A DNA stretch of 14,551 nt, from assembly GCA_913058195.1 (NCBI GenBank), contig CAJXPP010000026.1:1-14551 (forward strand), in the 5' to 3' direction. This stretch comes from an uncultured Gammaproteobacteria bacterium (GTDB taxonomy: Bacteria > Pseudomonadota > Gammaproteobacteria > Nitrosococcales > Methylophagaceae). This document shows, piece by piece, positions 7,065 to 14,503 of this stretch (position 1 is its first letter; every line of letters starts with the position of its first letter). The notes under the pieces are model-generated. The model made no database searches. It was not told the origin of the DNA and saw nothing but the letters and a program-made list of their open reading frames with translations. Position numbers and translations under genes: made by a program.

Positions 7065-7559
7065 ATGTCTCGTAGTCTTTCAAATGTAATATTAGGGTTG
7101 TTATTCGTTGTCATTGCTGGCTGTGGGTTTCATTTGCGTGGTTCAGCAAACCTGCCTGATAGCTTGAAAACAATGTATATTCAGGGAGTGAATTTGCAAC
7201 AAGGTTTGGGCTTAGAATTAAAGCGAAGCTTAGTGAGTAATGATGTCAAAATCATGTCTGACTATCAGTCTGGAATCGCTGTACTTACGATGTTAGATAA
7301 TAAATTTGAACGTCGGGTATTATCGGTTGGTTCAGATGCTAAAGTCAGTGAATATCAGTTATATGGTTCATTGCAGTATAAATTAACAGATAATAATGGC
7401 CAAGTTATTATTGAGTCAGAGAGCCTTGAAGCAGTGCGTGATTATCGATTCGATCAAAACCAAGTATTAGCAGCAGATCAAGAAGAGGCGCAACTACGAC
7501 AAGCCTTAAATGAGCAATTGGTACAAAGCTTATTGCGTCGATTATCTGTACTAAAATAG
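7065..7559 (+). CDS. lptE: LPS-assembly lipoprotein LptE
   Basis: LptE is the outer-membrane lipoprotein that plugs the LptD barrel and helps insert lipopolysaccharide into the outer leaflet. The start is ATG 7065, 7 nt after AAGGA (7053-7057), which overlaps the leuS stop. The product is 164 aa. Residues 1-19 are a lipoprotein signal peptide with lipobox VIAGC, so C20 should be lipidated. Directly after it comes GFHLRG, the hallmark of the family. The remainder has the alternating pattern of the LptE alpha/beta fold, and the C-terminus (QALNEQLVQSLLRRL) is an amphipathic helix. It is somewhat shorter than E. coli LptE (193 aa). Its position between leuS and holA is the standard one. An LptE gene implies an LPS-bearing outer membrane. 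Confidence 0.95.
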   Translation: MSRSLSNVILGLLFVVIAGCGFHLRGSANLPDSLKTMYIQGVNLQQGLGLELKRSLVSNDVKIMSDYQSGIAVLTMLDNKFERRVLSVGSDAKVSEYQLYGSLQYKLTDNNGQVIIESESLEAVRDYRFDQNQVLAADQEEAQLRQALNEQLVQSLLRRLSVLK

Positions 7560-7568
7560 TTACTATTT
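7554..7568 (+). repeat. Short inverted repeat spanning the lptE stop codon
   Basis: AAATAG (7554-7559) and CTATTT (7563-7568) are perfect complements separated by TTA. The 5' arm contains the lptE stop codon and the 3' arm ends 4 nt before the holA GTG. The stem is AT-rich and would be weak alone. It lies where a Shine-Dalgarno site for holA would be expected and none is seen. Confidence 0.35.
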
Positions 7569-7572
7569 CGTT

Positions 7573-8601
7573 GTGCGGTTGAGAGCTGAACAAGTAGCTG
7601 GGCATTGCCAACAGGGTTTATTACCTATTTATTTGATATTTGGTGATGAGGCTATGTTGGTTGAAGAAACGGCCGATGTACTTCGTCAGAATATTCGACA
7701 ATTAGGAGCAGAAGACAGGCAGGTTTGGCATGTTGAAGGCCGGTTTAATTGGTCTGAAATACAGTTTGAAGAGCAAACAATGTCTTTGTTTTCAAGCCAA
7801 CGGTTGCTGGAAATACGATTGCCTTCTGGTTCGCCAGGTAAGGATGGCGGTGAAGCATTACGAGCTTATGCAGCTAACCCTCCTGTCGATACTACTCTAC
7901 TTATAATCAGTGGCAAAATAGATTCGCGCTCGCAAAAAAGCAAATGGTTTACAGAGTTAGATAAGGTTGGAGCCACAATTCCTATATGGCCCGTCGATGC
8001 TGCTAACTTACCTCGATGGATTATCCAACGCATGCAGCAACGGGGTTTGCGTGCTAGCACAGCGACTGCTTCACTTATTGCTGAGCGTGTTGAAGGTAAT
8101 TTATTTGCTGCAGCACAAGAAATTGATAAGTTACAATTACTTTGTCCAAATGGTGATGTTGACGAGCAGACGGTATTAGCATCTGTCGCAGATAATGCTC
8201 GCTTTGAATCATTTGGCTTGATAGATGCAGTGATGTCAGGCCACACGGGTAAAATTCCACGTATGTTAGGACGCTTGCGTGCGGAAGGCTTAGATATATT
8301 GTCAATCTTTTCAGCTGTGACGTGGTCCTTACATCGATCGGTTGATATGGCTGCTCAGCTTGATAATGGAATGCGACTTGAACAAGTCTTTGCAGCACAG
8401 AAACCACCTATTTGGGAAAAAAACCGCCCGATGATGCAGACAGCATTGAGCCGACATAATTACTCTCAATGGTTAGCTTTTTTACCATTGATGGCACAAG
8501 TTGACCAAGCAGCTAAAGGCAGTTTAAAAGCTGATCCATGGTTATTATTAGAGTCACTGTGTATGCAAGTGGCAGGCACAACTATTATTCGTTCACATTA
8601 G
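7573..8601 (+). CDS. holA: DNA polymerase III subunit delta HolA
   Basis: The delta subunit of the clamp loader opens the beta sliding clamp during replication. The product is 342 aa, equal to the family norm. The N-terminal opening MRLRAEQVAGHCQQGLLPIY aligns with E. coli MIRLYPEQL and YLLLGND. MSLFSSQRLLEIRLP matches the beta-interacting region (E. coli MSLFASRQ). LPRWIIQRMQQ and EGNLFAAAQEIDKLQLL fit the middle domain, and the C-terminal collar domain follows from about 210. Walker A is absent, as expected for delta. The start is GTG 7573: an in-frame stop at 7552 and no other start codon between leave it as the most upstream option. No Shine-Dalgarno site precedes it, and a small hairpin spans the lptE stop just upstream, so translation may depend on lptE. 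Confidence 0.95.
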   Translation: MRLRAEQVAGHCQQGLLPIYLIFGDEAMLVEETADVLRQNIRQLGAEDRQVWHVEGRFNWSEIQFEEQTMSLFSSQRLLEIRLPSGSPGKDGGEALRAYAANPPVDTTLLIISGKIDSRSQKSKWFTELDKVGATIPIWPVDAANLPRWIIQRMQQRGLRASTATASLIAERVEGNLFAAAQEIDKLQLLCPNGDVDEQTVLASVADNARFESFGLIDAVMSGHTGKIPRMLGRLRAEGLDILSIFSAVTWSLHRSVDMAAQLDNGMRLEQVFAAQKPPIWEKNRPMMQTALSRHNYSQWLAFLPLMAQVDQAAKGSLKADPWLLLESLCMQVAGTTIIRSH

Positions 8602-8611
8602 GAGAATGGCA

Positions 8612-9868
8612 TTGGATATTCAAAATTATATGCAAGCCTTAGGGCAACAAGCGAAAGAAGCAAGTAGAGCTTTATCACGCGCCGGTACTAATGCTAAAAA
8701 TCATGCATTACTGTTAATCGCTAGCGAAATTAGAAAGTCTGCAGATAACTTAAAACTACAAAATAAATTAGATATGGATGCAGGCCAATCTAAAGGCTTA
8801 GATGCAGCATTACTTGATCGCTTAGAGTTAACGGATTCTCGTATTGAAGGAATGGCTGAAGGTTTAGAGCAAATTGCAGCCTTACCTGATCCTGTTGGTG
8901 AGATCAGTAATATGAATTACCGCCCATCAGGTATTCAGCTTGGTCAGATGCGAGTCCCTTTAGGTGTGATTGGTATTATCTATGAGTCTCGCCCAAATGT
9001 AACAGCCGATGCAGCAGGTCTGTGTTTGAAATCAGGTAATGCCACTATATTACGTGGTGGTAGCGAAGCGATTAACTCAAATAAAGCTGTTGCAGCGTGC
9101 ATTCACCGAGGCCTTGAACAGGCTGGTTTGCCGGCTACTGCTGTACAAGTTGTGGAAACAACAGATCGCGCAGCAGTTGGTGAACTGATTACGATGTCTG
9201 AATATATTGATGTCATTGTGCCACGCGGCGGTAAAAGTTTGACTGAGCGAATCAGTAATGATGCCCGCGTGCCGGTGATTAAACATTTAGATGGTATTTG
9301 TCACGTTTATATCGACGCGGCAGCTGATTTAGATATGGCAGAAGATATTGCTTTTAATGCAAAATGTCACCGTTATGGTGTGTGTAATGCAATGGAAACT
9401 TTATTGGTTGATAGTGCCGTTGCTGTGGATATTTTACCCCGCTTGGCTAAACGCTACGCGACTGAATCAGTTGAATTGCGTGGTTGCGAACAAACACGAA
9501 CTATTCTGACTGATATTCATGCTGCAAGCGATGAAGATTGGGATACAGAATATTTAGCACCCATATTAGCTATTCGCATTGTGGATGGTATTGACGAAGC
9601 AATGGATCATATTCATAAACACAGTTCAGGGCATACCGAAACGATTGTGACGGAAGACTATGCTTCATCACGTCGATTCTTAGCCGAAGTTGATTCAAGT
9701 TCAGTAATGGTCAATGCCTCAACCCGCTTTGCTGATGGTTTTGAATATGGTTTAGGAGCTGAAATTGGTATATCTACCGATAAGATTCATGCGCGTGGCC
9801 CTGTTGGTTTAGAAGGTCTCACTTCGCAAAAATGGATTGTATTGGGTAGCGGCCAAATCAGACAGTAG
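8612..9868 (+). CDS. proA: Gamma-glutamyl phosphate reductase ProA
   Basis: ProA reduces gamma-glutamyl phosphate with NADPH to glutamate 5-semialdehyde, the second step of proline synthesis. The catalytic cysteine lies in GVCNAMETLLV (C258 counted from TTG 8612). Other family blocks are GVIGIIYESRPNVTADAAGLCLKSGNA, VPRGGKSLTERI, DGICHVYID and the C-terminal RGPVGLEGLTSQKWIVLG. Length is 418 aa, as usual. Two starts compete. ATG 8606 lies only 1 nt after AGGAG (8600-8604), too close for normal initiation. In-frame TTG 8612 is 7 nt after the same site and gives the usual-looking N-terminus MDIQNYMQALGQQAKEASRAL. I prefer TTG. The gene sits between holA and nadD, adjacent to nadD as in Pseudomonas. 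The glutamate kinase gene proB is not in the window. Confidence 0.96.
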   Translation: MDIQNYMQALGQQAKEASRALSRAGTNAKNHALLLIASEIRKSADNLKLQNKLDMDAGQSKGLDAALLDRLELTDSRIEGMAEGLEQIAALPDPVGEISNMNYRPSGIQLGQMRVPLGVIGIIYESRPNVTADAAGLCLKSGNATILRGGSEAINSNKAVAACIHRGLEQAGLPATAVQVVETTDRAAVGELITMSEYIDVIVPRGGKSLTERISNDARVPVIKHLDGICHVYIDAAADLDMAEDIAFNAKCHRYGVCNAMETLLVDSAVAVDILPRLAKRYATESVELRGCEQTRTILTDIHAASDEDWDTEYLAPILAIRIVDGIDEAMDHIHKHSSGHTETIVTEDYASSRRFLAEVDSSSVMVNASTRFADGFEYGLGAEIGISTDKIHARGPVGLEGLTSQKWIVLGSGQIRQ

Positions 9869-9871
9869 CCT

Positions 9872-10507
9872 ATGACTAAAGCAATAGGAATATTGGGTGG
9901 GACATTTGATCCTATTCATTATGGTCATTTACGGCCTGCACTGGAGGTGGCAGATAAACTTGCTTTGTCACATATTCGACTTATTCCGAATGCTATTCCG
10001 CCGCATCGACCTCAACCTTTAGCTACGGCTGAGCAACGACTAATAATGCTGCAATTAGCAGTTGAAAATAATCAACAATTTAAAGTAGATGATCGTGAGC
10101 TGACGCGTGACGGTATATCGTATACTTTTGATACATTAGCCAGTCTACGACAAGAGTATCCTACAACCGCCCTATATTTATTGCTTGGCAGTGATGCTTT
10201 CTTATATATTCAAACATGGCACCGTTGGCAAGAACTACTTGATCTTGCCCATATCGCTGTTATGCAGCGTCCTGGTGAATTGCCTGAAATGAATCAAGAT
10301 ACGCGAATATGGTATCAACAATATCTTGCCAGCTCTGAGGATATAAATTTACTGCATGGGAAAATCTGGCCAGTTTCTGTTACTCAATTGATGATATCTG
10401 CTACGGCTATTAGGTCAATGGTTGCTCACGATCAAAGTACACAGTTTTTATTACCTGATGCGGTTGCTTGTTTTGTTAAACAAAACAAAATGTATAGTGC
10501 TGAATAA
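9872..10507 (+). CDS. nadD: Nicotinate-nucleotide adenylyltransferase NadD
   Basis: NadD converts nicotinate mononucleotide and ATP to deamido-NAD in NAD synthesis. The 211-aa product carries GGTFDPIHYGH at 9-19 (H16-x-G-H19 nucleotidyltransferase motif), IPNAIPPHR (38-46), GSDAF (106-110), W116 and W119 in the TWHRW segment, and ISATAIR (175-181). These blocks distinguish it from CoaD. ATG 9872 lies 3 bp after the proA stop with no clear Shine-Dalgarno site, so it may be read by reinitiation. In most gammaproteobacteria nadD is followed closely by rsfS and rlmH; here a DUF218 membrane protein gene lies between. Confidence 0.96.
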   Translation: MTKAIGILGGTFDPIHYGHLRPALEVADKLALSHIRLIPNAIPPHRPQPLATAEQRLIMLQLAVENNQQFKVDDRELTRDGISYTFDTLASLRQEYPTTALYLLLGSDAFLYIQTWHRWQELLDLAHIAVMQRPGELPEMNQDTRIWYQQYLASSEDINLLHGKIWPVSVTQLMISATAIRSMVAHDQSTQFLLPDAVACFVKQNKMYSAE

Positions 10508-10512
10508 GCAAT

Positions 10513-11319
10513 ATGGACAATGCATTCTTTATGGCATCTAAATTAGCTTGGGTCTTCTTAAGCCCGATTAATTTAATTGCTATATTGATGAGTTTCGCGA
10601 CTATTGCATTAGTTTTTAATAAAATTACTTTTGCTAAATGGTTATTGCTGCCAACTATGCTGTTAAGTGTTTTGTTACTGATATACCCAATCAGCGATAG
10701 TGTAATGTACCCATTAGAAAGTCGGTTTCAAAAACCAGATGAATTACCTGTAAATATTGATGGCATTATTGTATTAGGAGGCGGTGAAGAACTGAAATTA
10801 TCGCTGGACTGGCATACTGCGGAAATGGGCAATGGTGGTGACCGTTTCTTTGCTGCAGCACTATTAGCAAAAACCTATCCACTAGTCCCGGTTATTTTTT
10901 CTGGAGGTAGTGGTTTGTTAGACTCACCTGCTTTAGTAACTGAACTATCGGTGGCTAAAGACCTATTAACTGGCATGGGTATTAATGAAAGCCGCTTAAT
11001 TATTGAATCATCATCACGCAATACGTATGAAAATTTTGTTTTTCTATCATCAGTATTACCTCAAAGAAGTGGCCGTTATTTATTGATCACCTCGGCATTT
11101 CATATGCCGCGCTCAGTTGGTGTTGCTCGAAATCAAGGCTTTAATGTGATTCCGTATCCTGTTGATTACCGCAGTAATTCAACTAAATTACGTCAATATG
11201 ATTTTAGCTTGTTCGAACATTTACAAGTTTTGGAGCCGGCATGGAAGGAGTGGATTGGCCTAACCGTTTATTATTGGACGGGTAAAACATCTTCTTGGTT
11301 TCCAGCAATGGAGCCTTAG
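10513..11319 (+). CDS. DUF218 (ElyC/YdcF-type) inner-membrane protein
   Basis: A 268-aa protein with two predicted membrane helices (about 11-35 and 41-60), followed by a DUF218 domain. Visible DUF218 blocks are GIIVLGGG (84-91), FSGG (129-132), SSRNTYEN (167-174) and TSAFHMPRS (193-201); the C-terminus (WKEWIGLTVYYWTG) also fits the family. Two N-terminal helices plus this domain is the layout of E. coli ElyC, an envelope factor linked to peptidoglycan and undecaprenyl-phosphate lipid-carrier metabolism; other DUF218 members include YdcF and SanA. I infer an envelope role but cannot choose between these subfamilies. ATG 10513 has a poor ribosome-binding site; ATG 10531 is a possible later start that keeps both helices. 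The gene is 5 bp after nadD and 69 bp before rsfS. Confidence 0.85.
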   Translation: MDNAFFMASKLAWVFLSPINLIAILMSFATIALVFNKITFAKWLLLPTMLLSVLLLIYPISDSVMYPLESRFQKPDELPVNIDGIIVLGGGEELKLSLDWHTAEMGNGGDRFFAAALLAKTYPLVPVIFSGGSGLLDSPALVTELSVAKDLLTGMGINESRLIIESSSRNTYENFVFLSSVLPQRSGRYLLITSAFHMPRSVGVARNQGFNVIPYPVDYRSNSTKLRQYDFSLFEHLQVLEPAWKEWIGLTVYYWTGKTSSWFPAMEP

Positions 11320-11322
11320 AAT
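11295..11322 (+). promoter_or_regulatory. Candidate internal promoter for rsfS-rlmH-maf-rng-yhdP
   Basis: TTGGTT (11295-11300), a 16-bp spacer and TAGAAT (11317-11322) resemble a sigma-70 promoter, with 5 of 6 matches at -10 and only the TTG half at -35. It overlaps the end of the DUF218 gene and would start transcription about 60 bp before rsfS. The following gap, 11320-11388, is the only break in the unit after leuS longer than 20 bp, and I see no terminator in it. Confidence 0.3.
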
Positions 11323-11388
11323 TTAATATCAGACGTGGGCGGCTGCATCAGGTAAAATGTCCGGTAATCAATAGAATAGGAGAGCCAA

Positions 11389-11739
11389 ATGCAGGCTAAA
11401 GAACTACAGCTTTTAGTGATCGATGCACTAGAAGATATTAAAGCAGAAGATATTCAAGTATTAGATGTAATGACAATGACTGATGTAACCGATTACATGG
11501 TTATTGCTACAGGTAAATCGAGTCGTCAAGTTAAAGCCCTTGCCAATGAAGTGTCTGTGCAAGCGAAAGCTGCAGGTGTGAATCCTCTTGGTATGGAAGG
11601 TGAAGATGTCGGTGAGTGGGCTCTAGTCGATTTAGGTGATGTGATTGTTCACGTCATGACGGCTCAAGTGCGTGCGACTTATAATTTAGAAAAATTATGG
11701 AGCGTACCTGACAGCTCTGAAGATTCTGTAGCAGAATAA
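11389..11739 (+). CDS. rsfS: Ribosomal silencing factor RsfS
   Basis: RsfS (YbeB/Iojap family) binds protein uL14 of the 50S subunit and blocks joining with 30S, which saves energy when nutrients are short. The 116-aa product has DYMVIATGKSSRQVKALA (35-52), EGEDVGEWALVDLGDVIVHVM (70-90) and RATYNLEKLW (95-104), the family's conserved blocks. ATG 11389 follows AGGAG (11378-11382) with 6-nt spacing, one of the best ribosome-binding sites in the window. It is followed after 17 bp by rlmH, its near-universal neighbour. Confidence 0.96.
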   Translation: MQAKELQLLVIDALEDIKAEDIQVLDVMTMTDVTDYMVIATGKSSRQVKALANEVSVQAKAAGVNPLGMEGEDVGEWALVDLGDVIVHVMTAQVRATYNLEKLWSVPDSSEDSVAE

Positions 11740-11756
11740 GTTTAGGGCTTTTACTG

Positions 11757-12227
11757 ATGAAGCTGAATTTGTTGGCTGTCGGAACTAAAATGCCAGCATG
11801 GGTCACGGATGGCTATCAAGAATATGCCAAACGAATGCCTCGAGAGTGCAGCCTTAATTTGCATGAAATCCCACCTGCAAAACGTGGCAAGAGCGGCAGT
11901 GCGGAACAGTGGATGCGAGAAGAAGGTGAACGAATTCTTGCTGTTATCCCCAAAGATCATCATGTTGTTGCTTTAGATGTTAAAGGTAAACCATGGACGA
12001 CAGAGCAATTAGCTGAACAGTTAAAAAGTTGGCAAGCAGATGGCCGTGATGTCTCGCTTATTGTGGGCGGGCCAGATGGTTTGACCAATGATTGTTTACA
12101 GCGTGCTAACCAACGCTGGTCTCTATCAGCTTTAACATTGCCTCATCCTTTAGTTCGAATCGTATTGTCTGAACAGTTATACCGTGCTTGGACTGTGTTA
12201 CAAAATCACCCCTATCACCGCGCATGA
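11757..12227 (+). CDS. rlmH: 23S rRNA (pseudouridine(1915)-N(3))-methyltransferase RlmH
   Basis: RlmH is a SPOUT-class enzyme that methylates pseudouridine 1915 in helix 69 of 23S rRNA using S-adenosylmethionine. The 156-aa product is normal length. The knot region contains LIVGGPDGL (101-109) and LSALTLPHPLVRIVLSEQL, ending in YRAWTVLQNHPYHRA, nearly the same as the E. coli C-terminus that forms part of the active site in the dimer. E. coli has GGPEG where this protein has GGPDG, a conservative change. ATG 11757 lies 9 nt after AGGG (11744-11747). The stop overlaps the maf start as ATGA. Confidence 0.97.
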   Translation: MKLNLLAVGTKMPAWVTDGYQEYAKRMPRECSLNLHEIPPAKRGKSGSAEQWMREEGERILAVIPKDHHVVALDVKGKPWTTEQLAEQLKSWQADGRDVSLIVGGPDGLTNDCLQRANQRWSLSALTLPHPLVRIVLSEQLYRAWTVLQNHPYHRA

Positions 12228-12808
12228 ATTTTCCAGCTATATATCTAGCTTCGAGTTCACCTCGACGGCGTGAACTTCTAAGTCAAATAGAAGTGAACTT
12301 TTCAGTATTATCGTTGGAGGTGGATGAGAGTTCACTAAAAAATGAAGCGCCAATTGATTATGTTTTGCGTGTTGCTATTGCTAAGGCACAAGCTGGTTGG
12401 AATAGTTTGGACTACAATGAACAAAAACCTGTTTTAGGTTCTGATACTTCTGTTGTTTTAGATGGTGAGGTATTGGGTAAACCCAAAAATAATGACGATG
12501 CTAGACGTATGTTGCAGCGTTTATCGGGCAATGCTCACCAAGTAATGACGGCAGTGGCGATTGTTAATGGAGATCGTATTTTGTCTGAGGTTAATATTAG
12601 CAATGTTCAGTTTTCTGAATTAAACGAATCAGATATCGCTTGGTATTTAGCCACTAAAGAGGGCGTTGATAAAGCGGGCGGCTATGCAGTTCAGGGTCTT
12701 GCTGCATTATTTATTGACAATATTGAAGGTAGTTATTCCGCTATTATGGGACTACCATTAAGAGAAACTGGTCTGCTATTGACCCAATTATCGGAACAAA
12801 TGGAATGA
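12224..12808 (+). CDS. maf: Maf-family nucleotide pyrophosphatase (YhdE type)
   Basis: Maf proteins hydrolyse nucleoside triphosphates to monophosphates. The YhdE subgroup prefers dTTP and UTP, and has been linked to nucleotide-pool cleaning and arrest of septation. The 194-aa product has LASSSPRRRELL (9-20), GSDTSVVLDGEVLGKP around residues 73-88, and GGYAVQGLAALFIDNIEGSY followed by GLPLRET near the C-terminus; the latter block is typical of the YhdE subgroup. The start is ATG 12224, which overlaps the rlmH stop by 4 bp (ATGA), so translation is likely coupled; I see no Shine-Dalgarno site of its own. It ends in another ATGA overlap with rng. The maf-rng-yhdP order is the usual gammaproteobacterial one. 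Confidence 0.94.
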   Translation: MNFPAIYLASSSPRRRELLSQIEVNFSVLSLEVDESSLKNEAPIDYVLRVAIAKAQAGWNSLDYNEQKPVLGSDTSVVLDGEVLGKPKNNDDARRMLQRLSGNAHQVMTAVAIVNGDRILSEVNISNVQFSELNESDIAWYLATKEGVDKAGGYAVQGLAALFIDNIEGSYSAIMGLPLRETGLLLTQLSEQME

Positions 12809-14271
12809 GTAGTGAAATTCTGATCAATGTCACGCCAAGTGAAACTCGTGCCGCTGTTGTGGATAATGGCGTGTTGCAAGAAGTCTTTATTGAGCGTTCT
12901 GAGTGTCGGGGTATAGTTGGAAATATCTATAAAGGCAAGGTGTGCCGTGTCTTACCTGGCATGCAGGCTGCCTTTGTTGAAATTGGCTTAGCGCGGGCTG
13001 CATTTTTACATGCATCAGACATTTCTATTCCTAAAGGCCAAACTGGCGATCTTCAAACAGCAGGGGTGCCGCCAATCACTTCTTTGTTGCGAGAGGGGCA
13101 AGAAGTACTTGTGCAAGTGATCAAAGATCCACTCGGAAGTAAAGGTGCACGATTAACAACGCAGCTATCAGTGTCATCACGCTATTTAGTTTATATGCCT
13201 GATACGCAAGGTGTTGGGGTTTCCTTAAAGATTGAGGATGATGAAGAACGTAGTCGTCTTAAAGACTGCTTAGCTACACAGGTTGTTGAAGGTGAAGGCG
13301 GTTATATCTTACGCACTGCCGCAGAGGGAGTGAGTGAAGAAGAGCTGGATGCTGATCTGAATTATTTGCACCGTTTATGGGCGAAGTTAGGTGAACTGAA
13401 ATCTAGTGTGAAGTGTGGAGAGCCCCTGCATGAAGATTTACCTTTAACATTACGTGCGCTTCGTGATTTGTATACTCCTGATGTTGACCGTATTAGAATT
13501 GATTCTAGTGAGACCTATCGAAAAGCAGTTAAATTTTCTGAAGGCTTTATGCCTGAGTGTGCATCTCGTTTAGAACATTATAAAGGCGACCACCCTTTAT
13601 TTGATTTATTCGGTGTAGACGATGATATTACAAAAGCCTTAGAGCGTAAGATTATGCTGAAATCGGGTGGCTATTTGATTTTTGATCAAACTGAAGCAAT
13701 GACAACGGTTGATGTAAATACCGGTGGTTTTGTTGGCCATAAGAATTTGGAAGAAACGATTTTTAAAACAAATCTAGAAGCTGCTCAAGCGATTGCACGC
13801 CAATTACGAGTCCGTAACCTTGGTGGTATTATTATTCTTGATTTTATTGATATGGATGAAGTCGAGCATCGTGAACAAGTATTGCGTACTTTAGAAAAAG
13901 CGATGGAAGGTGACAGAGCTCGTCATAATATTTGTGGTGTATCAGAACTAGGTCTAGTTGAGATGACTCGTAAACGTACACGAGAAAGTCTTGAACATAT
14001 CTTATGTGAACCTTGCCCTAGTTGTGCTGGTAAAGGTTATGCAAAAAGTGCTGAAACATTGTGCTATGAAATTTTTCGTGAAATAATTCGTGAAGCAAAA
14101 CAGTATGAAACAACACAGTTTTTGATCTTGGCATCTCAGGATGTTATCGATCGCTTGAATGATCAAGATTCGACCAATGTAGCGGAGTTAGAACAGTTTA
14201 TTGGCAAACCTATTTTATTCCAGCATGACTCACAGTACAGTCGTGAACAGTTTAATGTGGTACTAATGTAA
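12805..14271 (+). CDS. rng: Ribonuclease G
   Basis: RNase G is an endoribonuclease of the RNase E/G family that matures the 5' end of 16S rRNA and turns over some mRNAs. The 488-aa product matches E. coli RNase G (489 aa) and lacks the long RNase E C-terminal scaffold. An S1-like RNA-binding domain spans about 38-128 (GNIYKGKVCRVLPGMQAAFVEIG). The metal-binding catalytic aspartates are D303 in DVNTGG and D346 in DFIDMDE. The Zn-link cysteines are C404-P-S-C407. The C-terminus reads YSREQFNVVLM, close to the E. coli end. ATG 12805 overlaps the maf stop (ATGA) without a strong Shine-Dalgarno site. Confidence 0.97.
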   Translation: MSSEILINVTPSETRAAVVDNGVLQEVFIERSECRGIVGNIYKGKVCRVLPGMQAAFVEIGLARAAFLHASDISIPKGQTGDLQTAGVPPITSLLREGQEVLVQVIKDPLGSKGARLTTQLSVSSRYLVYMPDTQGVGVSLKIEDDEERSRLKDCLATQVVEGEGGYILRTAAEGVSEEELDADLNYLHRLWAKLGELKSSVKCGEPLHEDLPLTLRALRDLYTPDVDRIRIDSSETYRKAVKFSEGFMPECASRLEHYKGDHPLFDLFGVDDDITKALERKIMLKSGGYLIFDQTEAMTTVDVNTGGFVGHKNLEETIFKTNLEAAQAIARQLRVRNLGGIIILDFIDMDEVEHREQVLRTLEKAMEGDRARHNICGVSELGLVEMTRKRTRESLEHILCEPCPSCAGKGYAKSAETLCYEIFREIIREAKQYETTQFLILASQDVIDRLNDQDSTNVAELEQFIGKPILFQHDSQYSREQFNVVLM

Positions 14272-14273
14272 TT

Positions 14274-14503
14274 ATGTCCCATCTCTTACGTGGGTTTCAT
14301 ATTGCGAGTAAACAGTTAGCATATTTGCTAATTATAATTTCAGTTTTGTCGCTACTACTGCTTGGCTCTTTGTACTGGTTATCGCATGCAATTGAGCAAC
14401 GACAAGATGAAATTGCTACCTGGTTAACTAATAAAGTCGATTATCCCGTCACCCTAGGGGCAGCAAGCCTACAGCAGTTAGGTTTTATGCCTAAGTTACA
14501 TAT
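14274..14503 (+). CDS. yhdP: YhdP-type AsmA-like protein, N-terminal fragment (partial)
   Basis: An ATG 2 bp after the rng stop opens a frame of 76 full codons that runs into the adapter without a stop. Residues 15-35 (LAYLLIIISVLSLLLLGSLYW) form one membrane anchor. They are followed by AIEQRQDEIATWLTNKVDYPVTLGAASL, which resembles the start of YhdP and related AsmA-like proteins, where an anchor leads into a region reading roughly 'I..WL....G.PV.IG'. YhdP is a very long inner-membrane-anchored bridge thought to carry phospholipid to the outer membrane, together with TamB and YdbH. The identification rests on position after maf-rng and on this short N-terminus; the bulk of the gene is outside the window. 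Truncation is caused by the library fragment end. Confidence 0.82.

Noticed and set aside
3610..10507. CoaD and NadD as a duplicated enzyme pair.
   Set aside because: They belong to one superfamily, but the active-site blocks show distinct, ordinary PPAT and NaMN adenylyltransferase enzymes.
12224..12808. GSDTS in Maf as a possible active-site variant of the GADT motif.
   Set aside because: The aspartate is present and serine at the second position is, as far as I recall, common in this subgroup.
12805..14271. RNase E rather than RNase G.
   Set aside because: The protein ends at 488 aa with the RNase G-like C-terminus NVVLM, lacks the long acidic scaffold, and lies in the maf-rng-yhdP context.
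39..14503. A search for mobile elements, CRISPR arrays, tRNA or rRNA genes, toxin-antitoxin or defence genes.
   Set aside because: Nothing was seen: nearly all of the sequence is packed core genes on one strand with no integrase, transposase, repeat array or composition shift.
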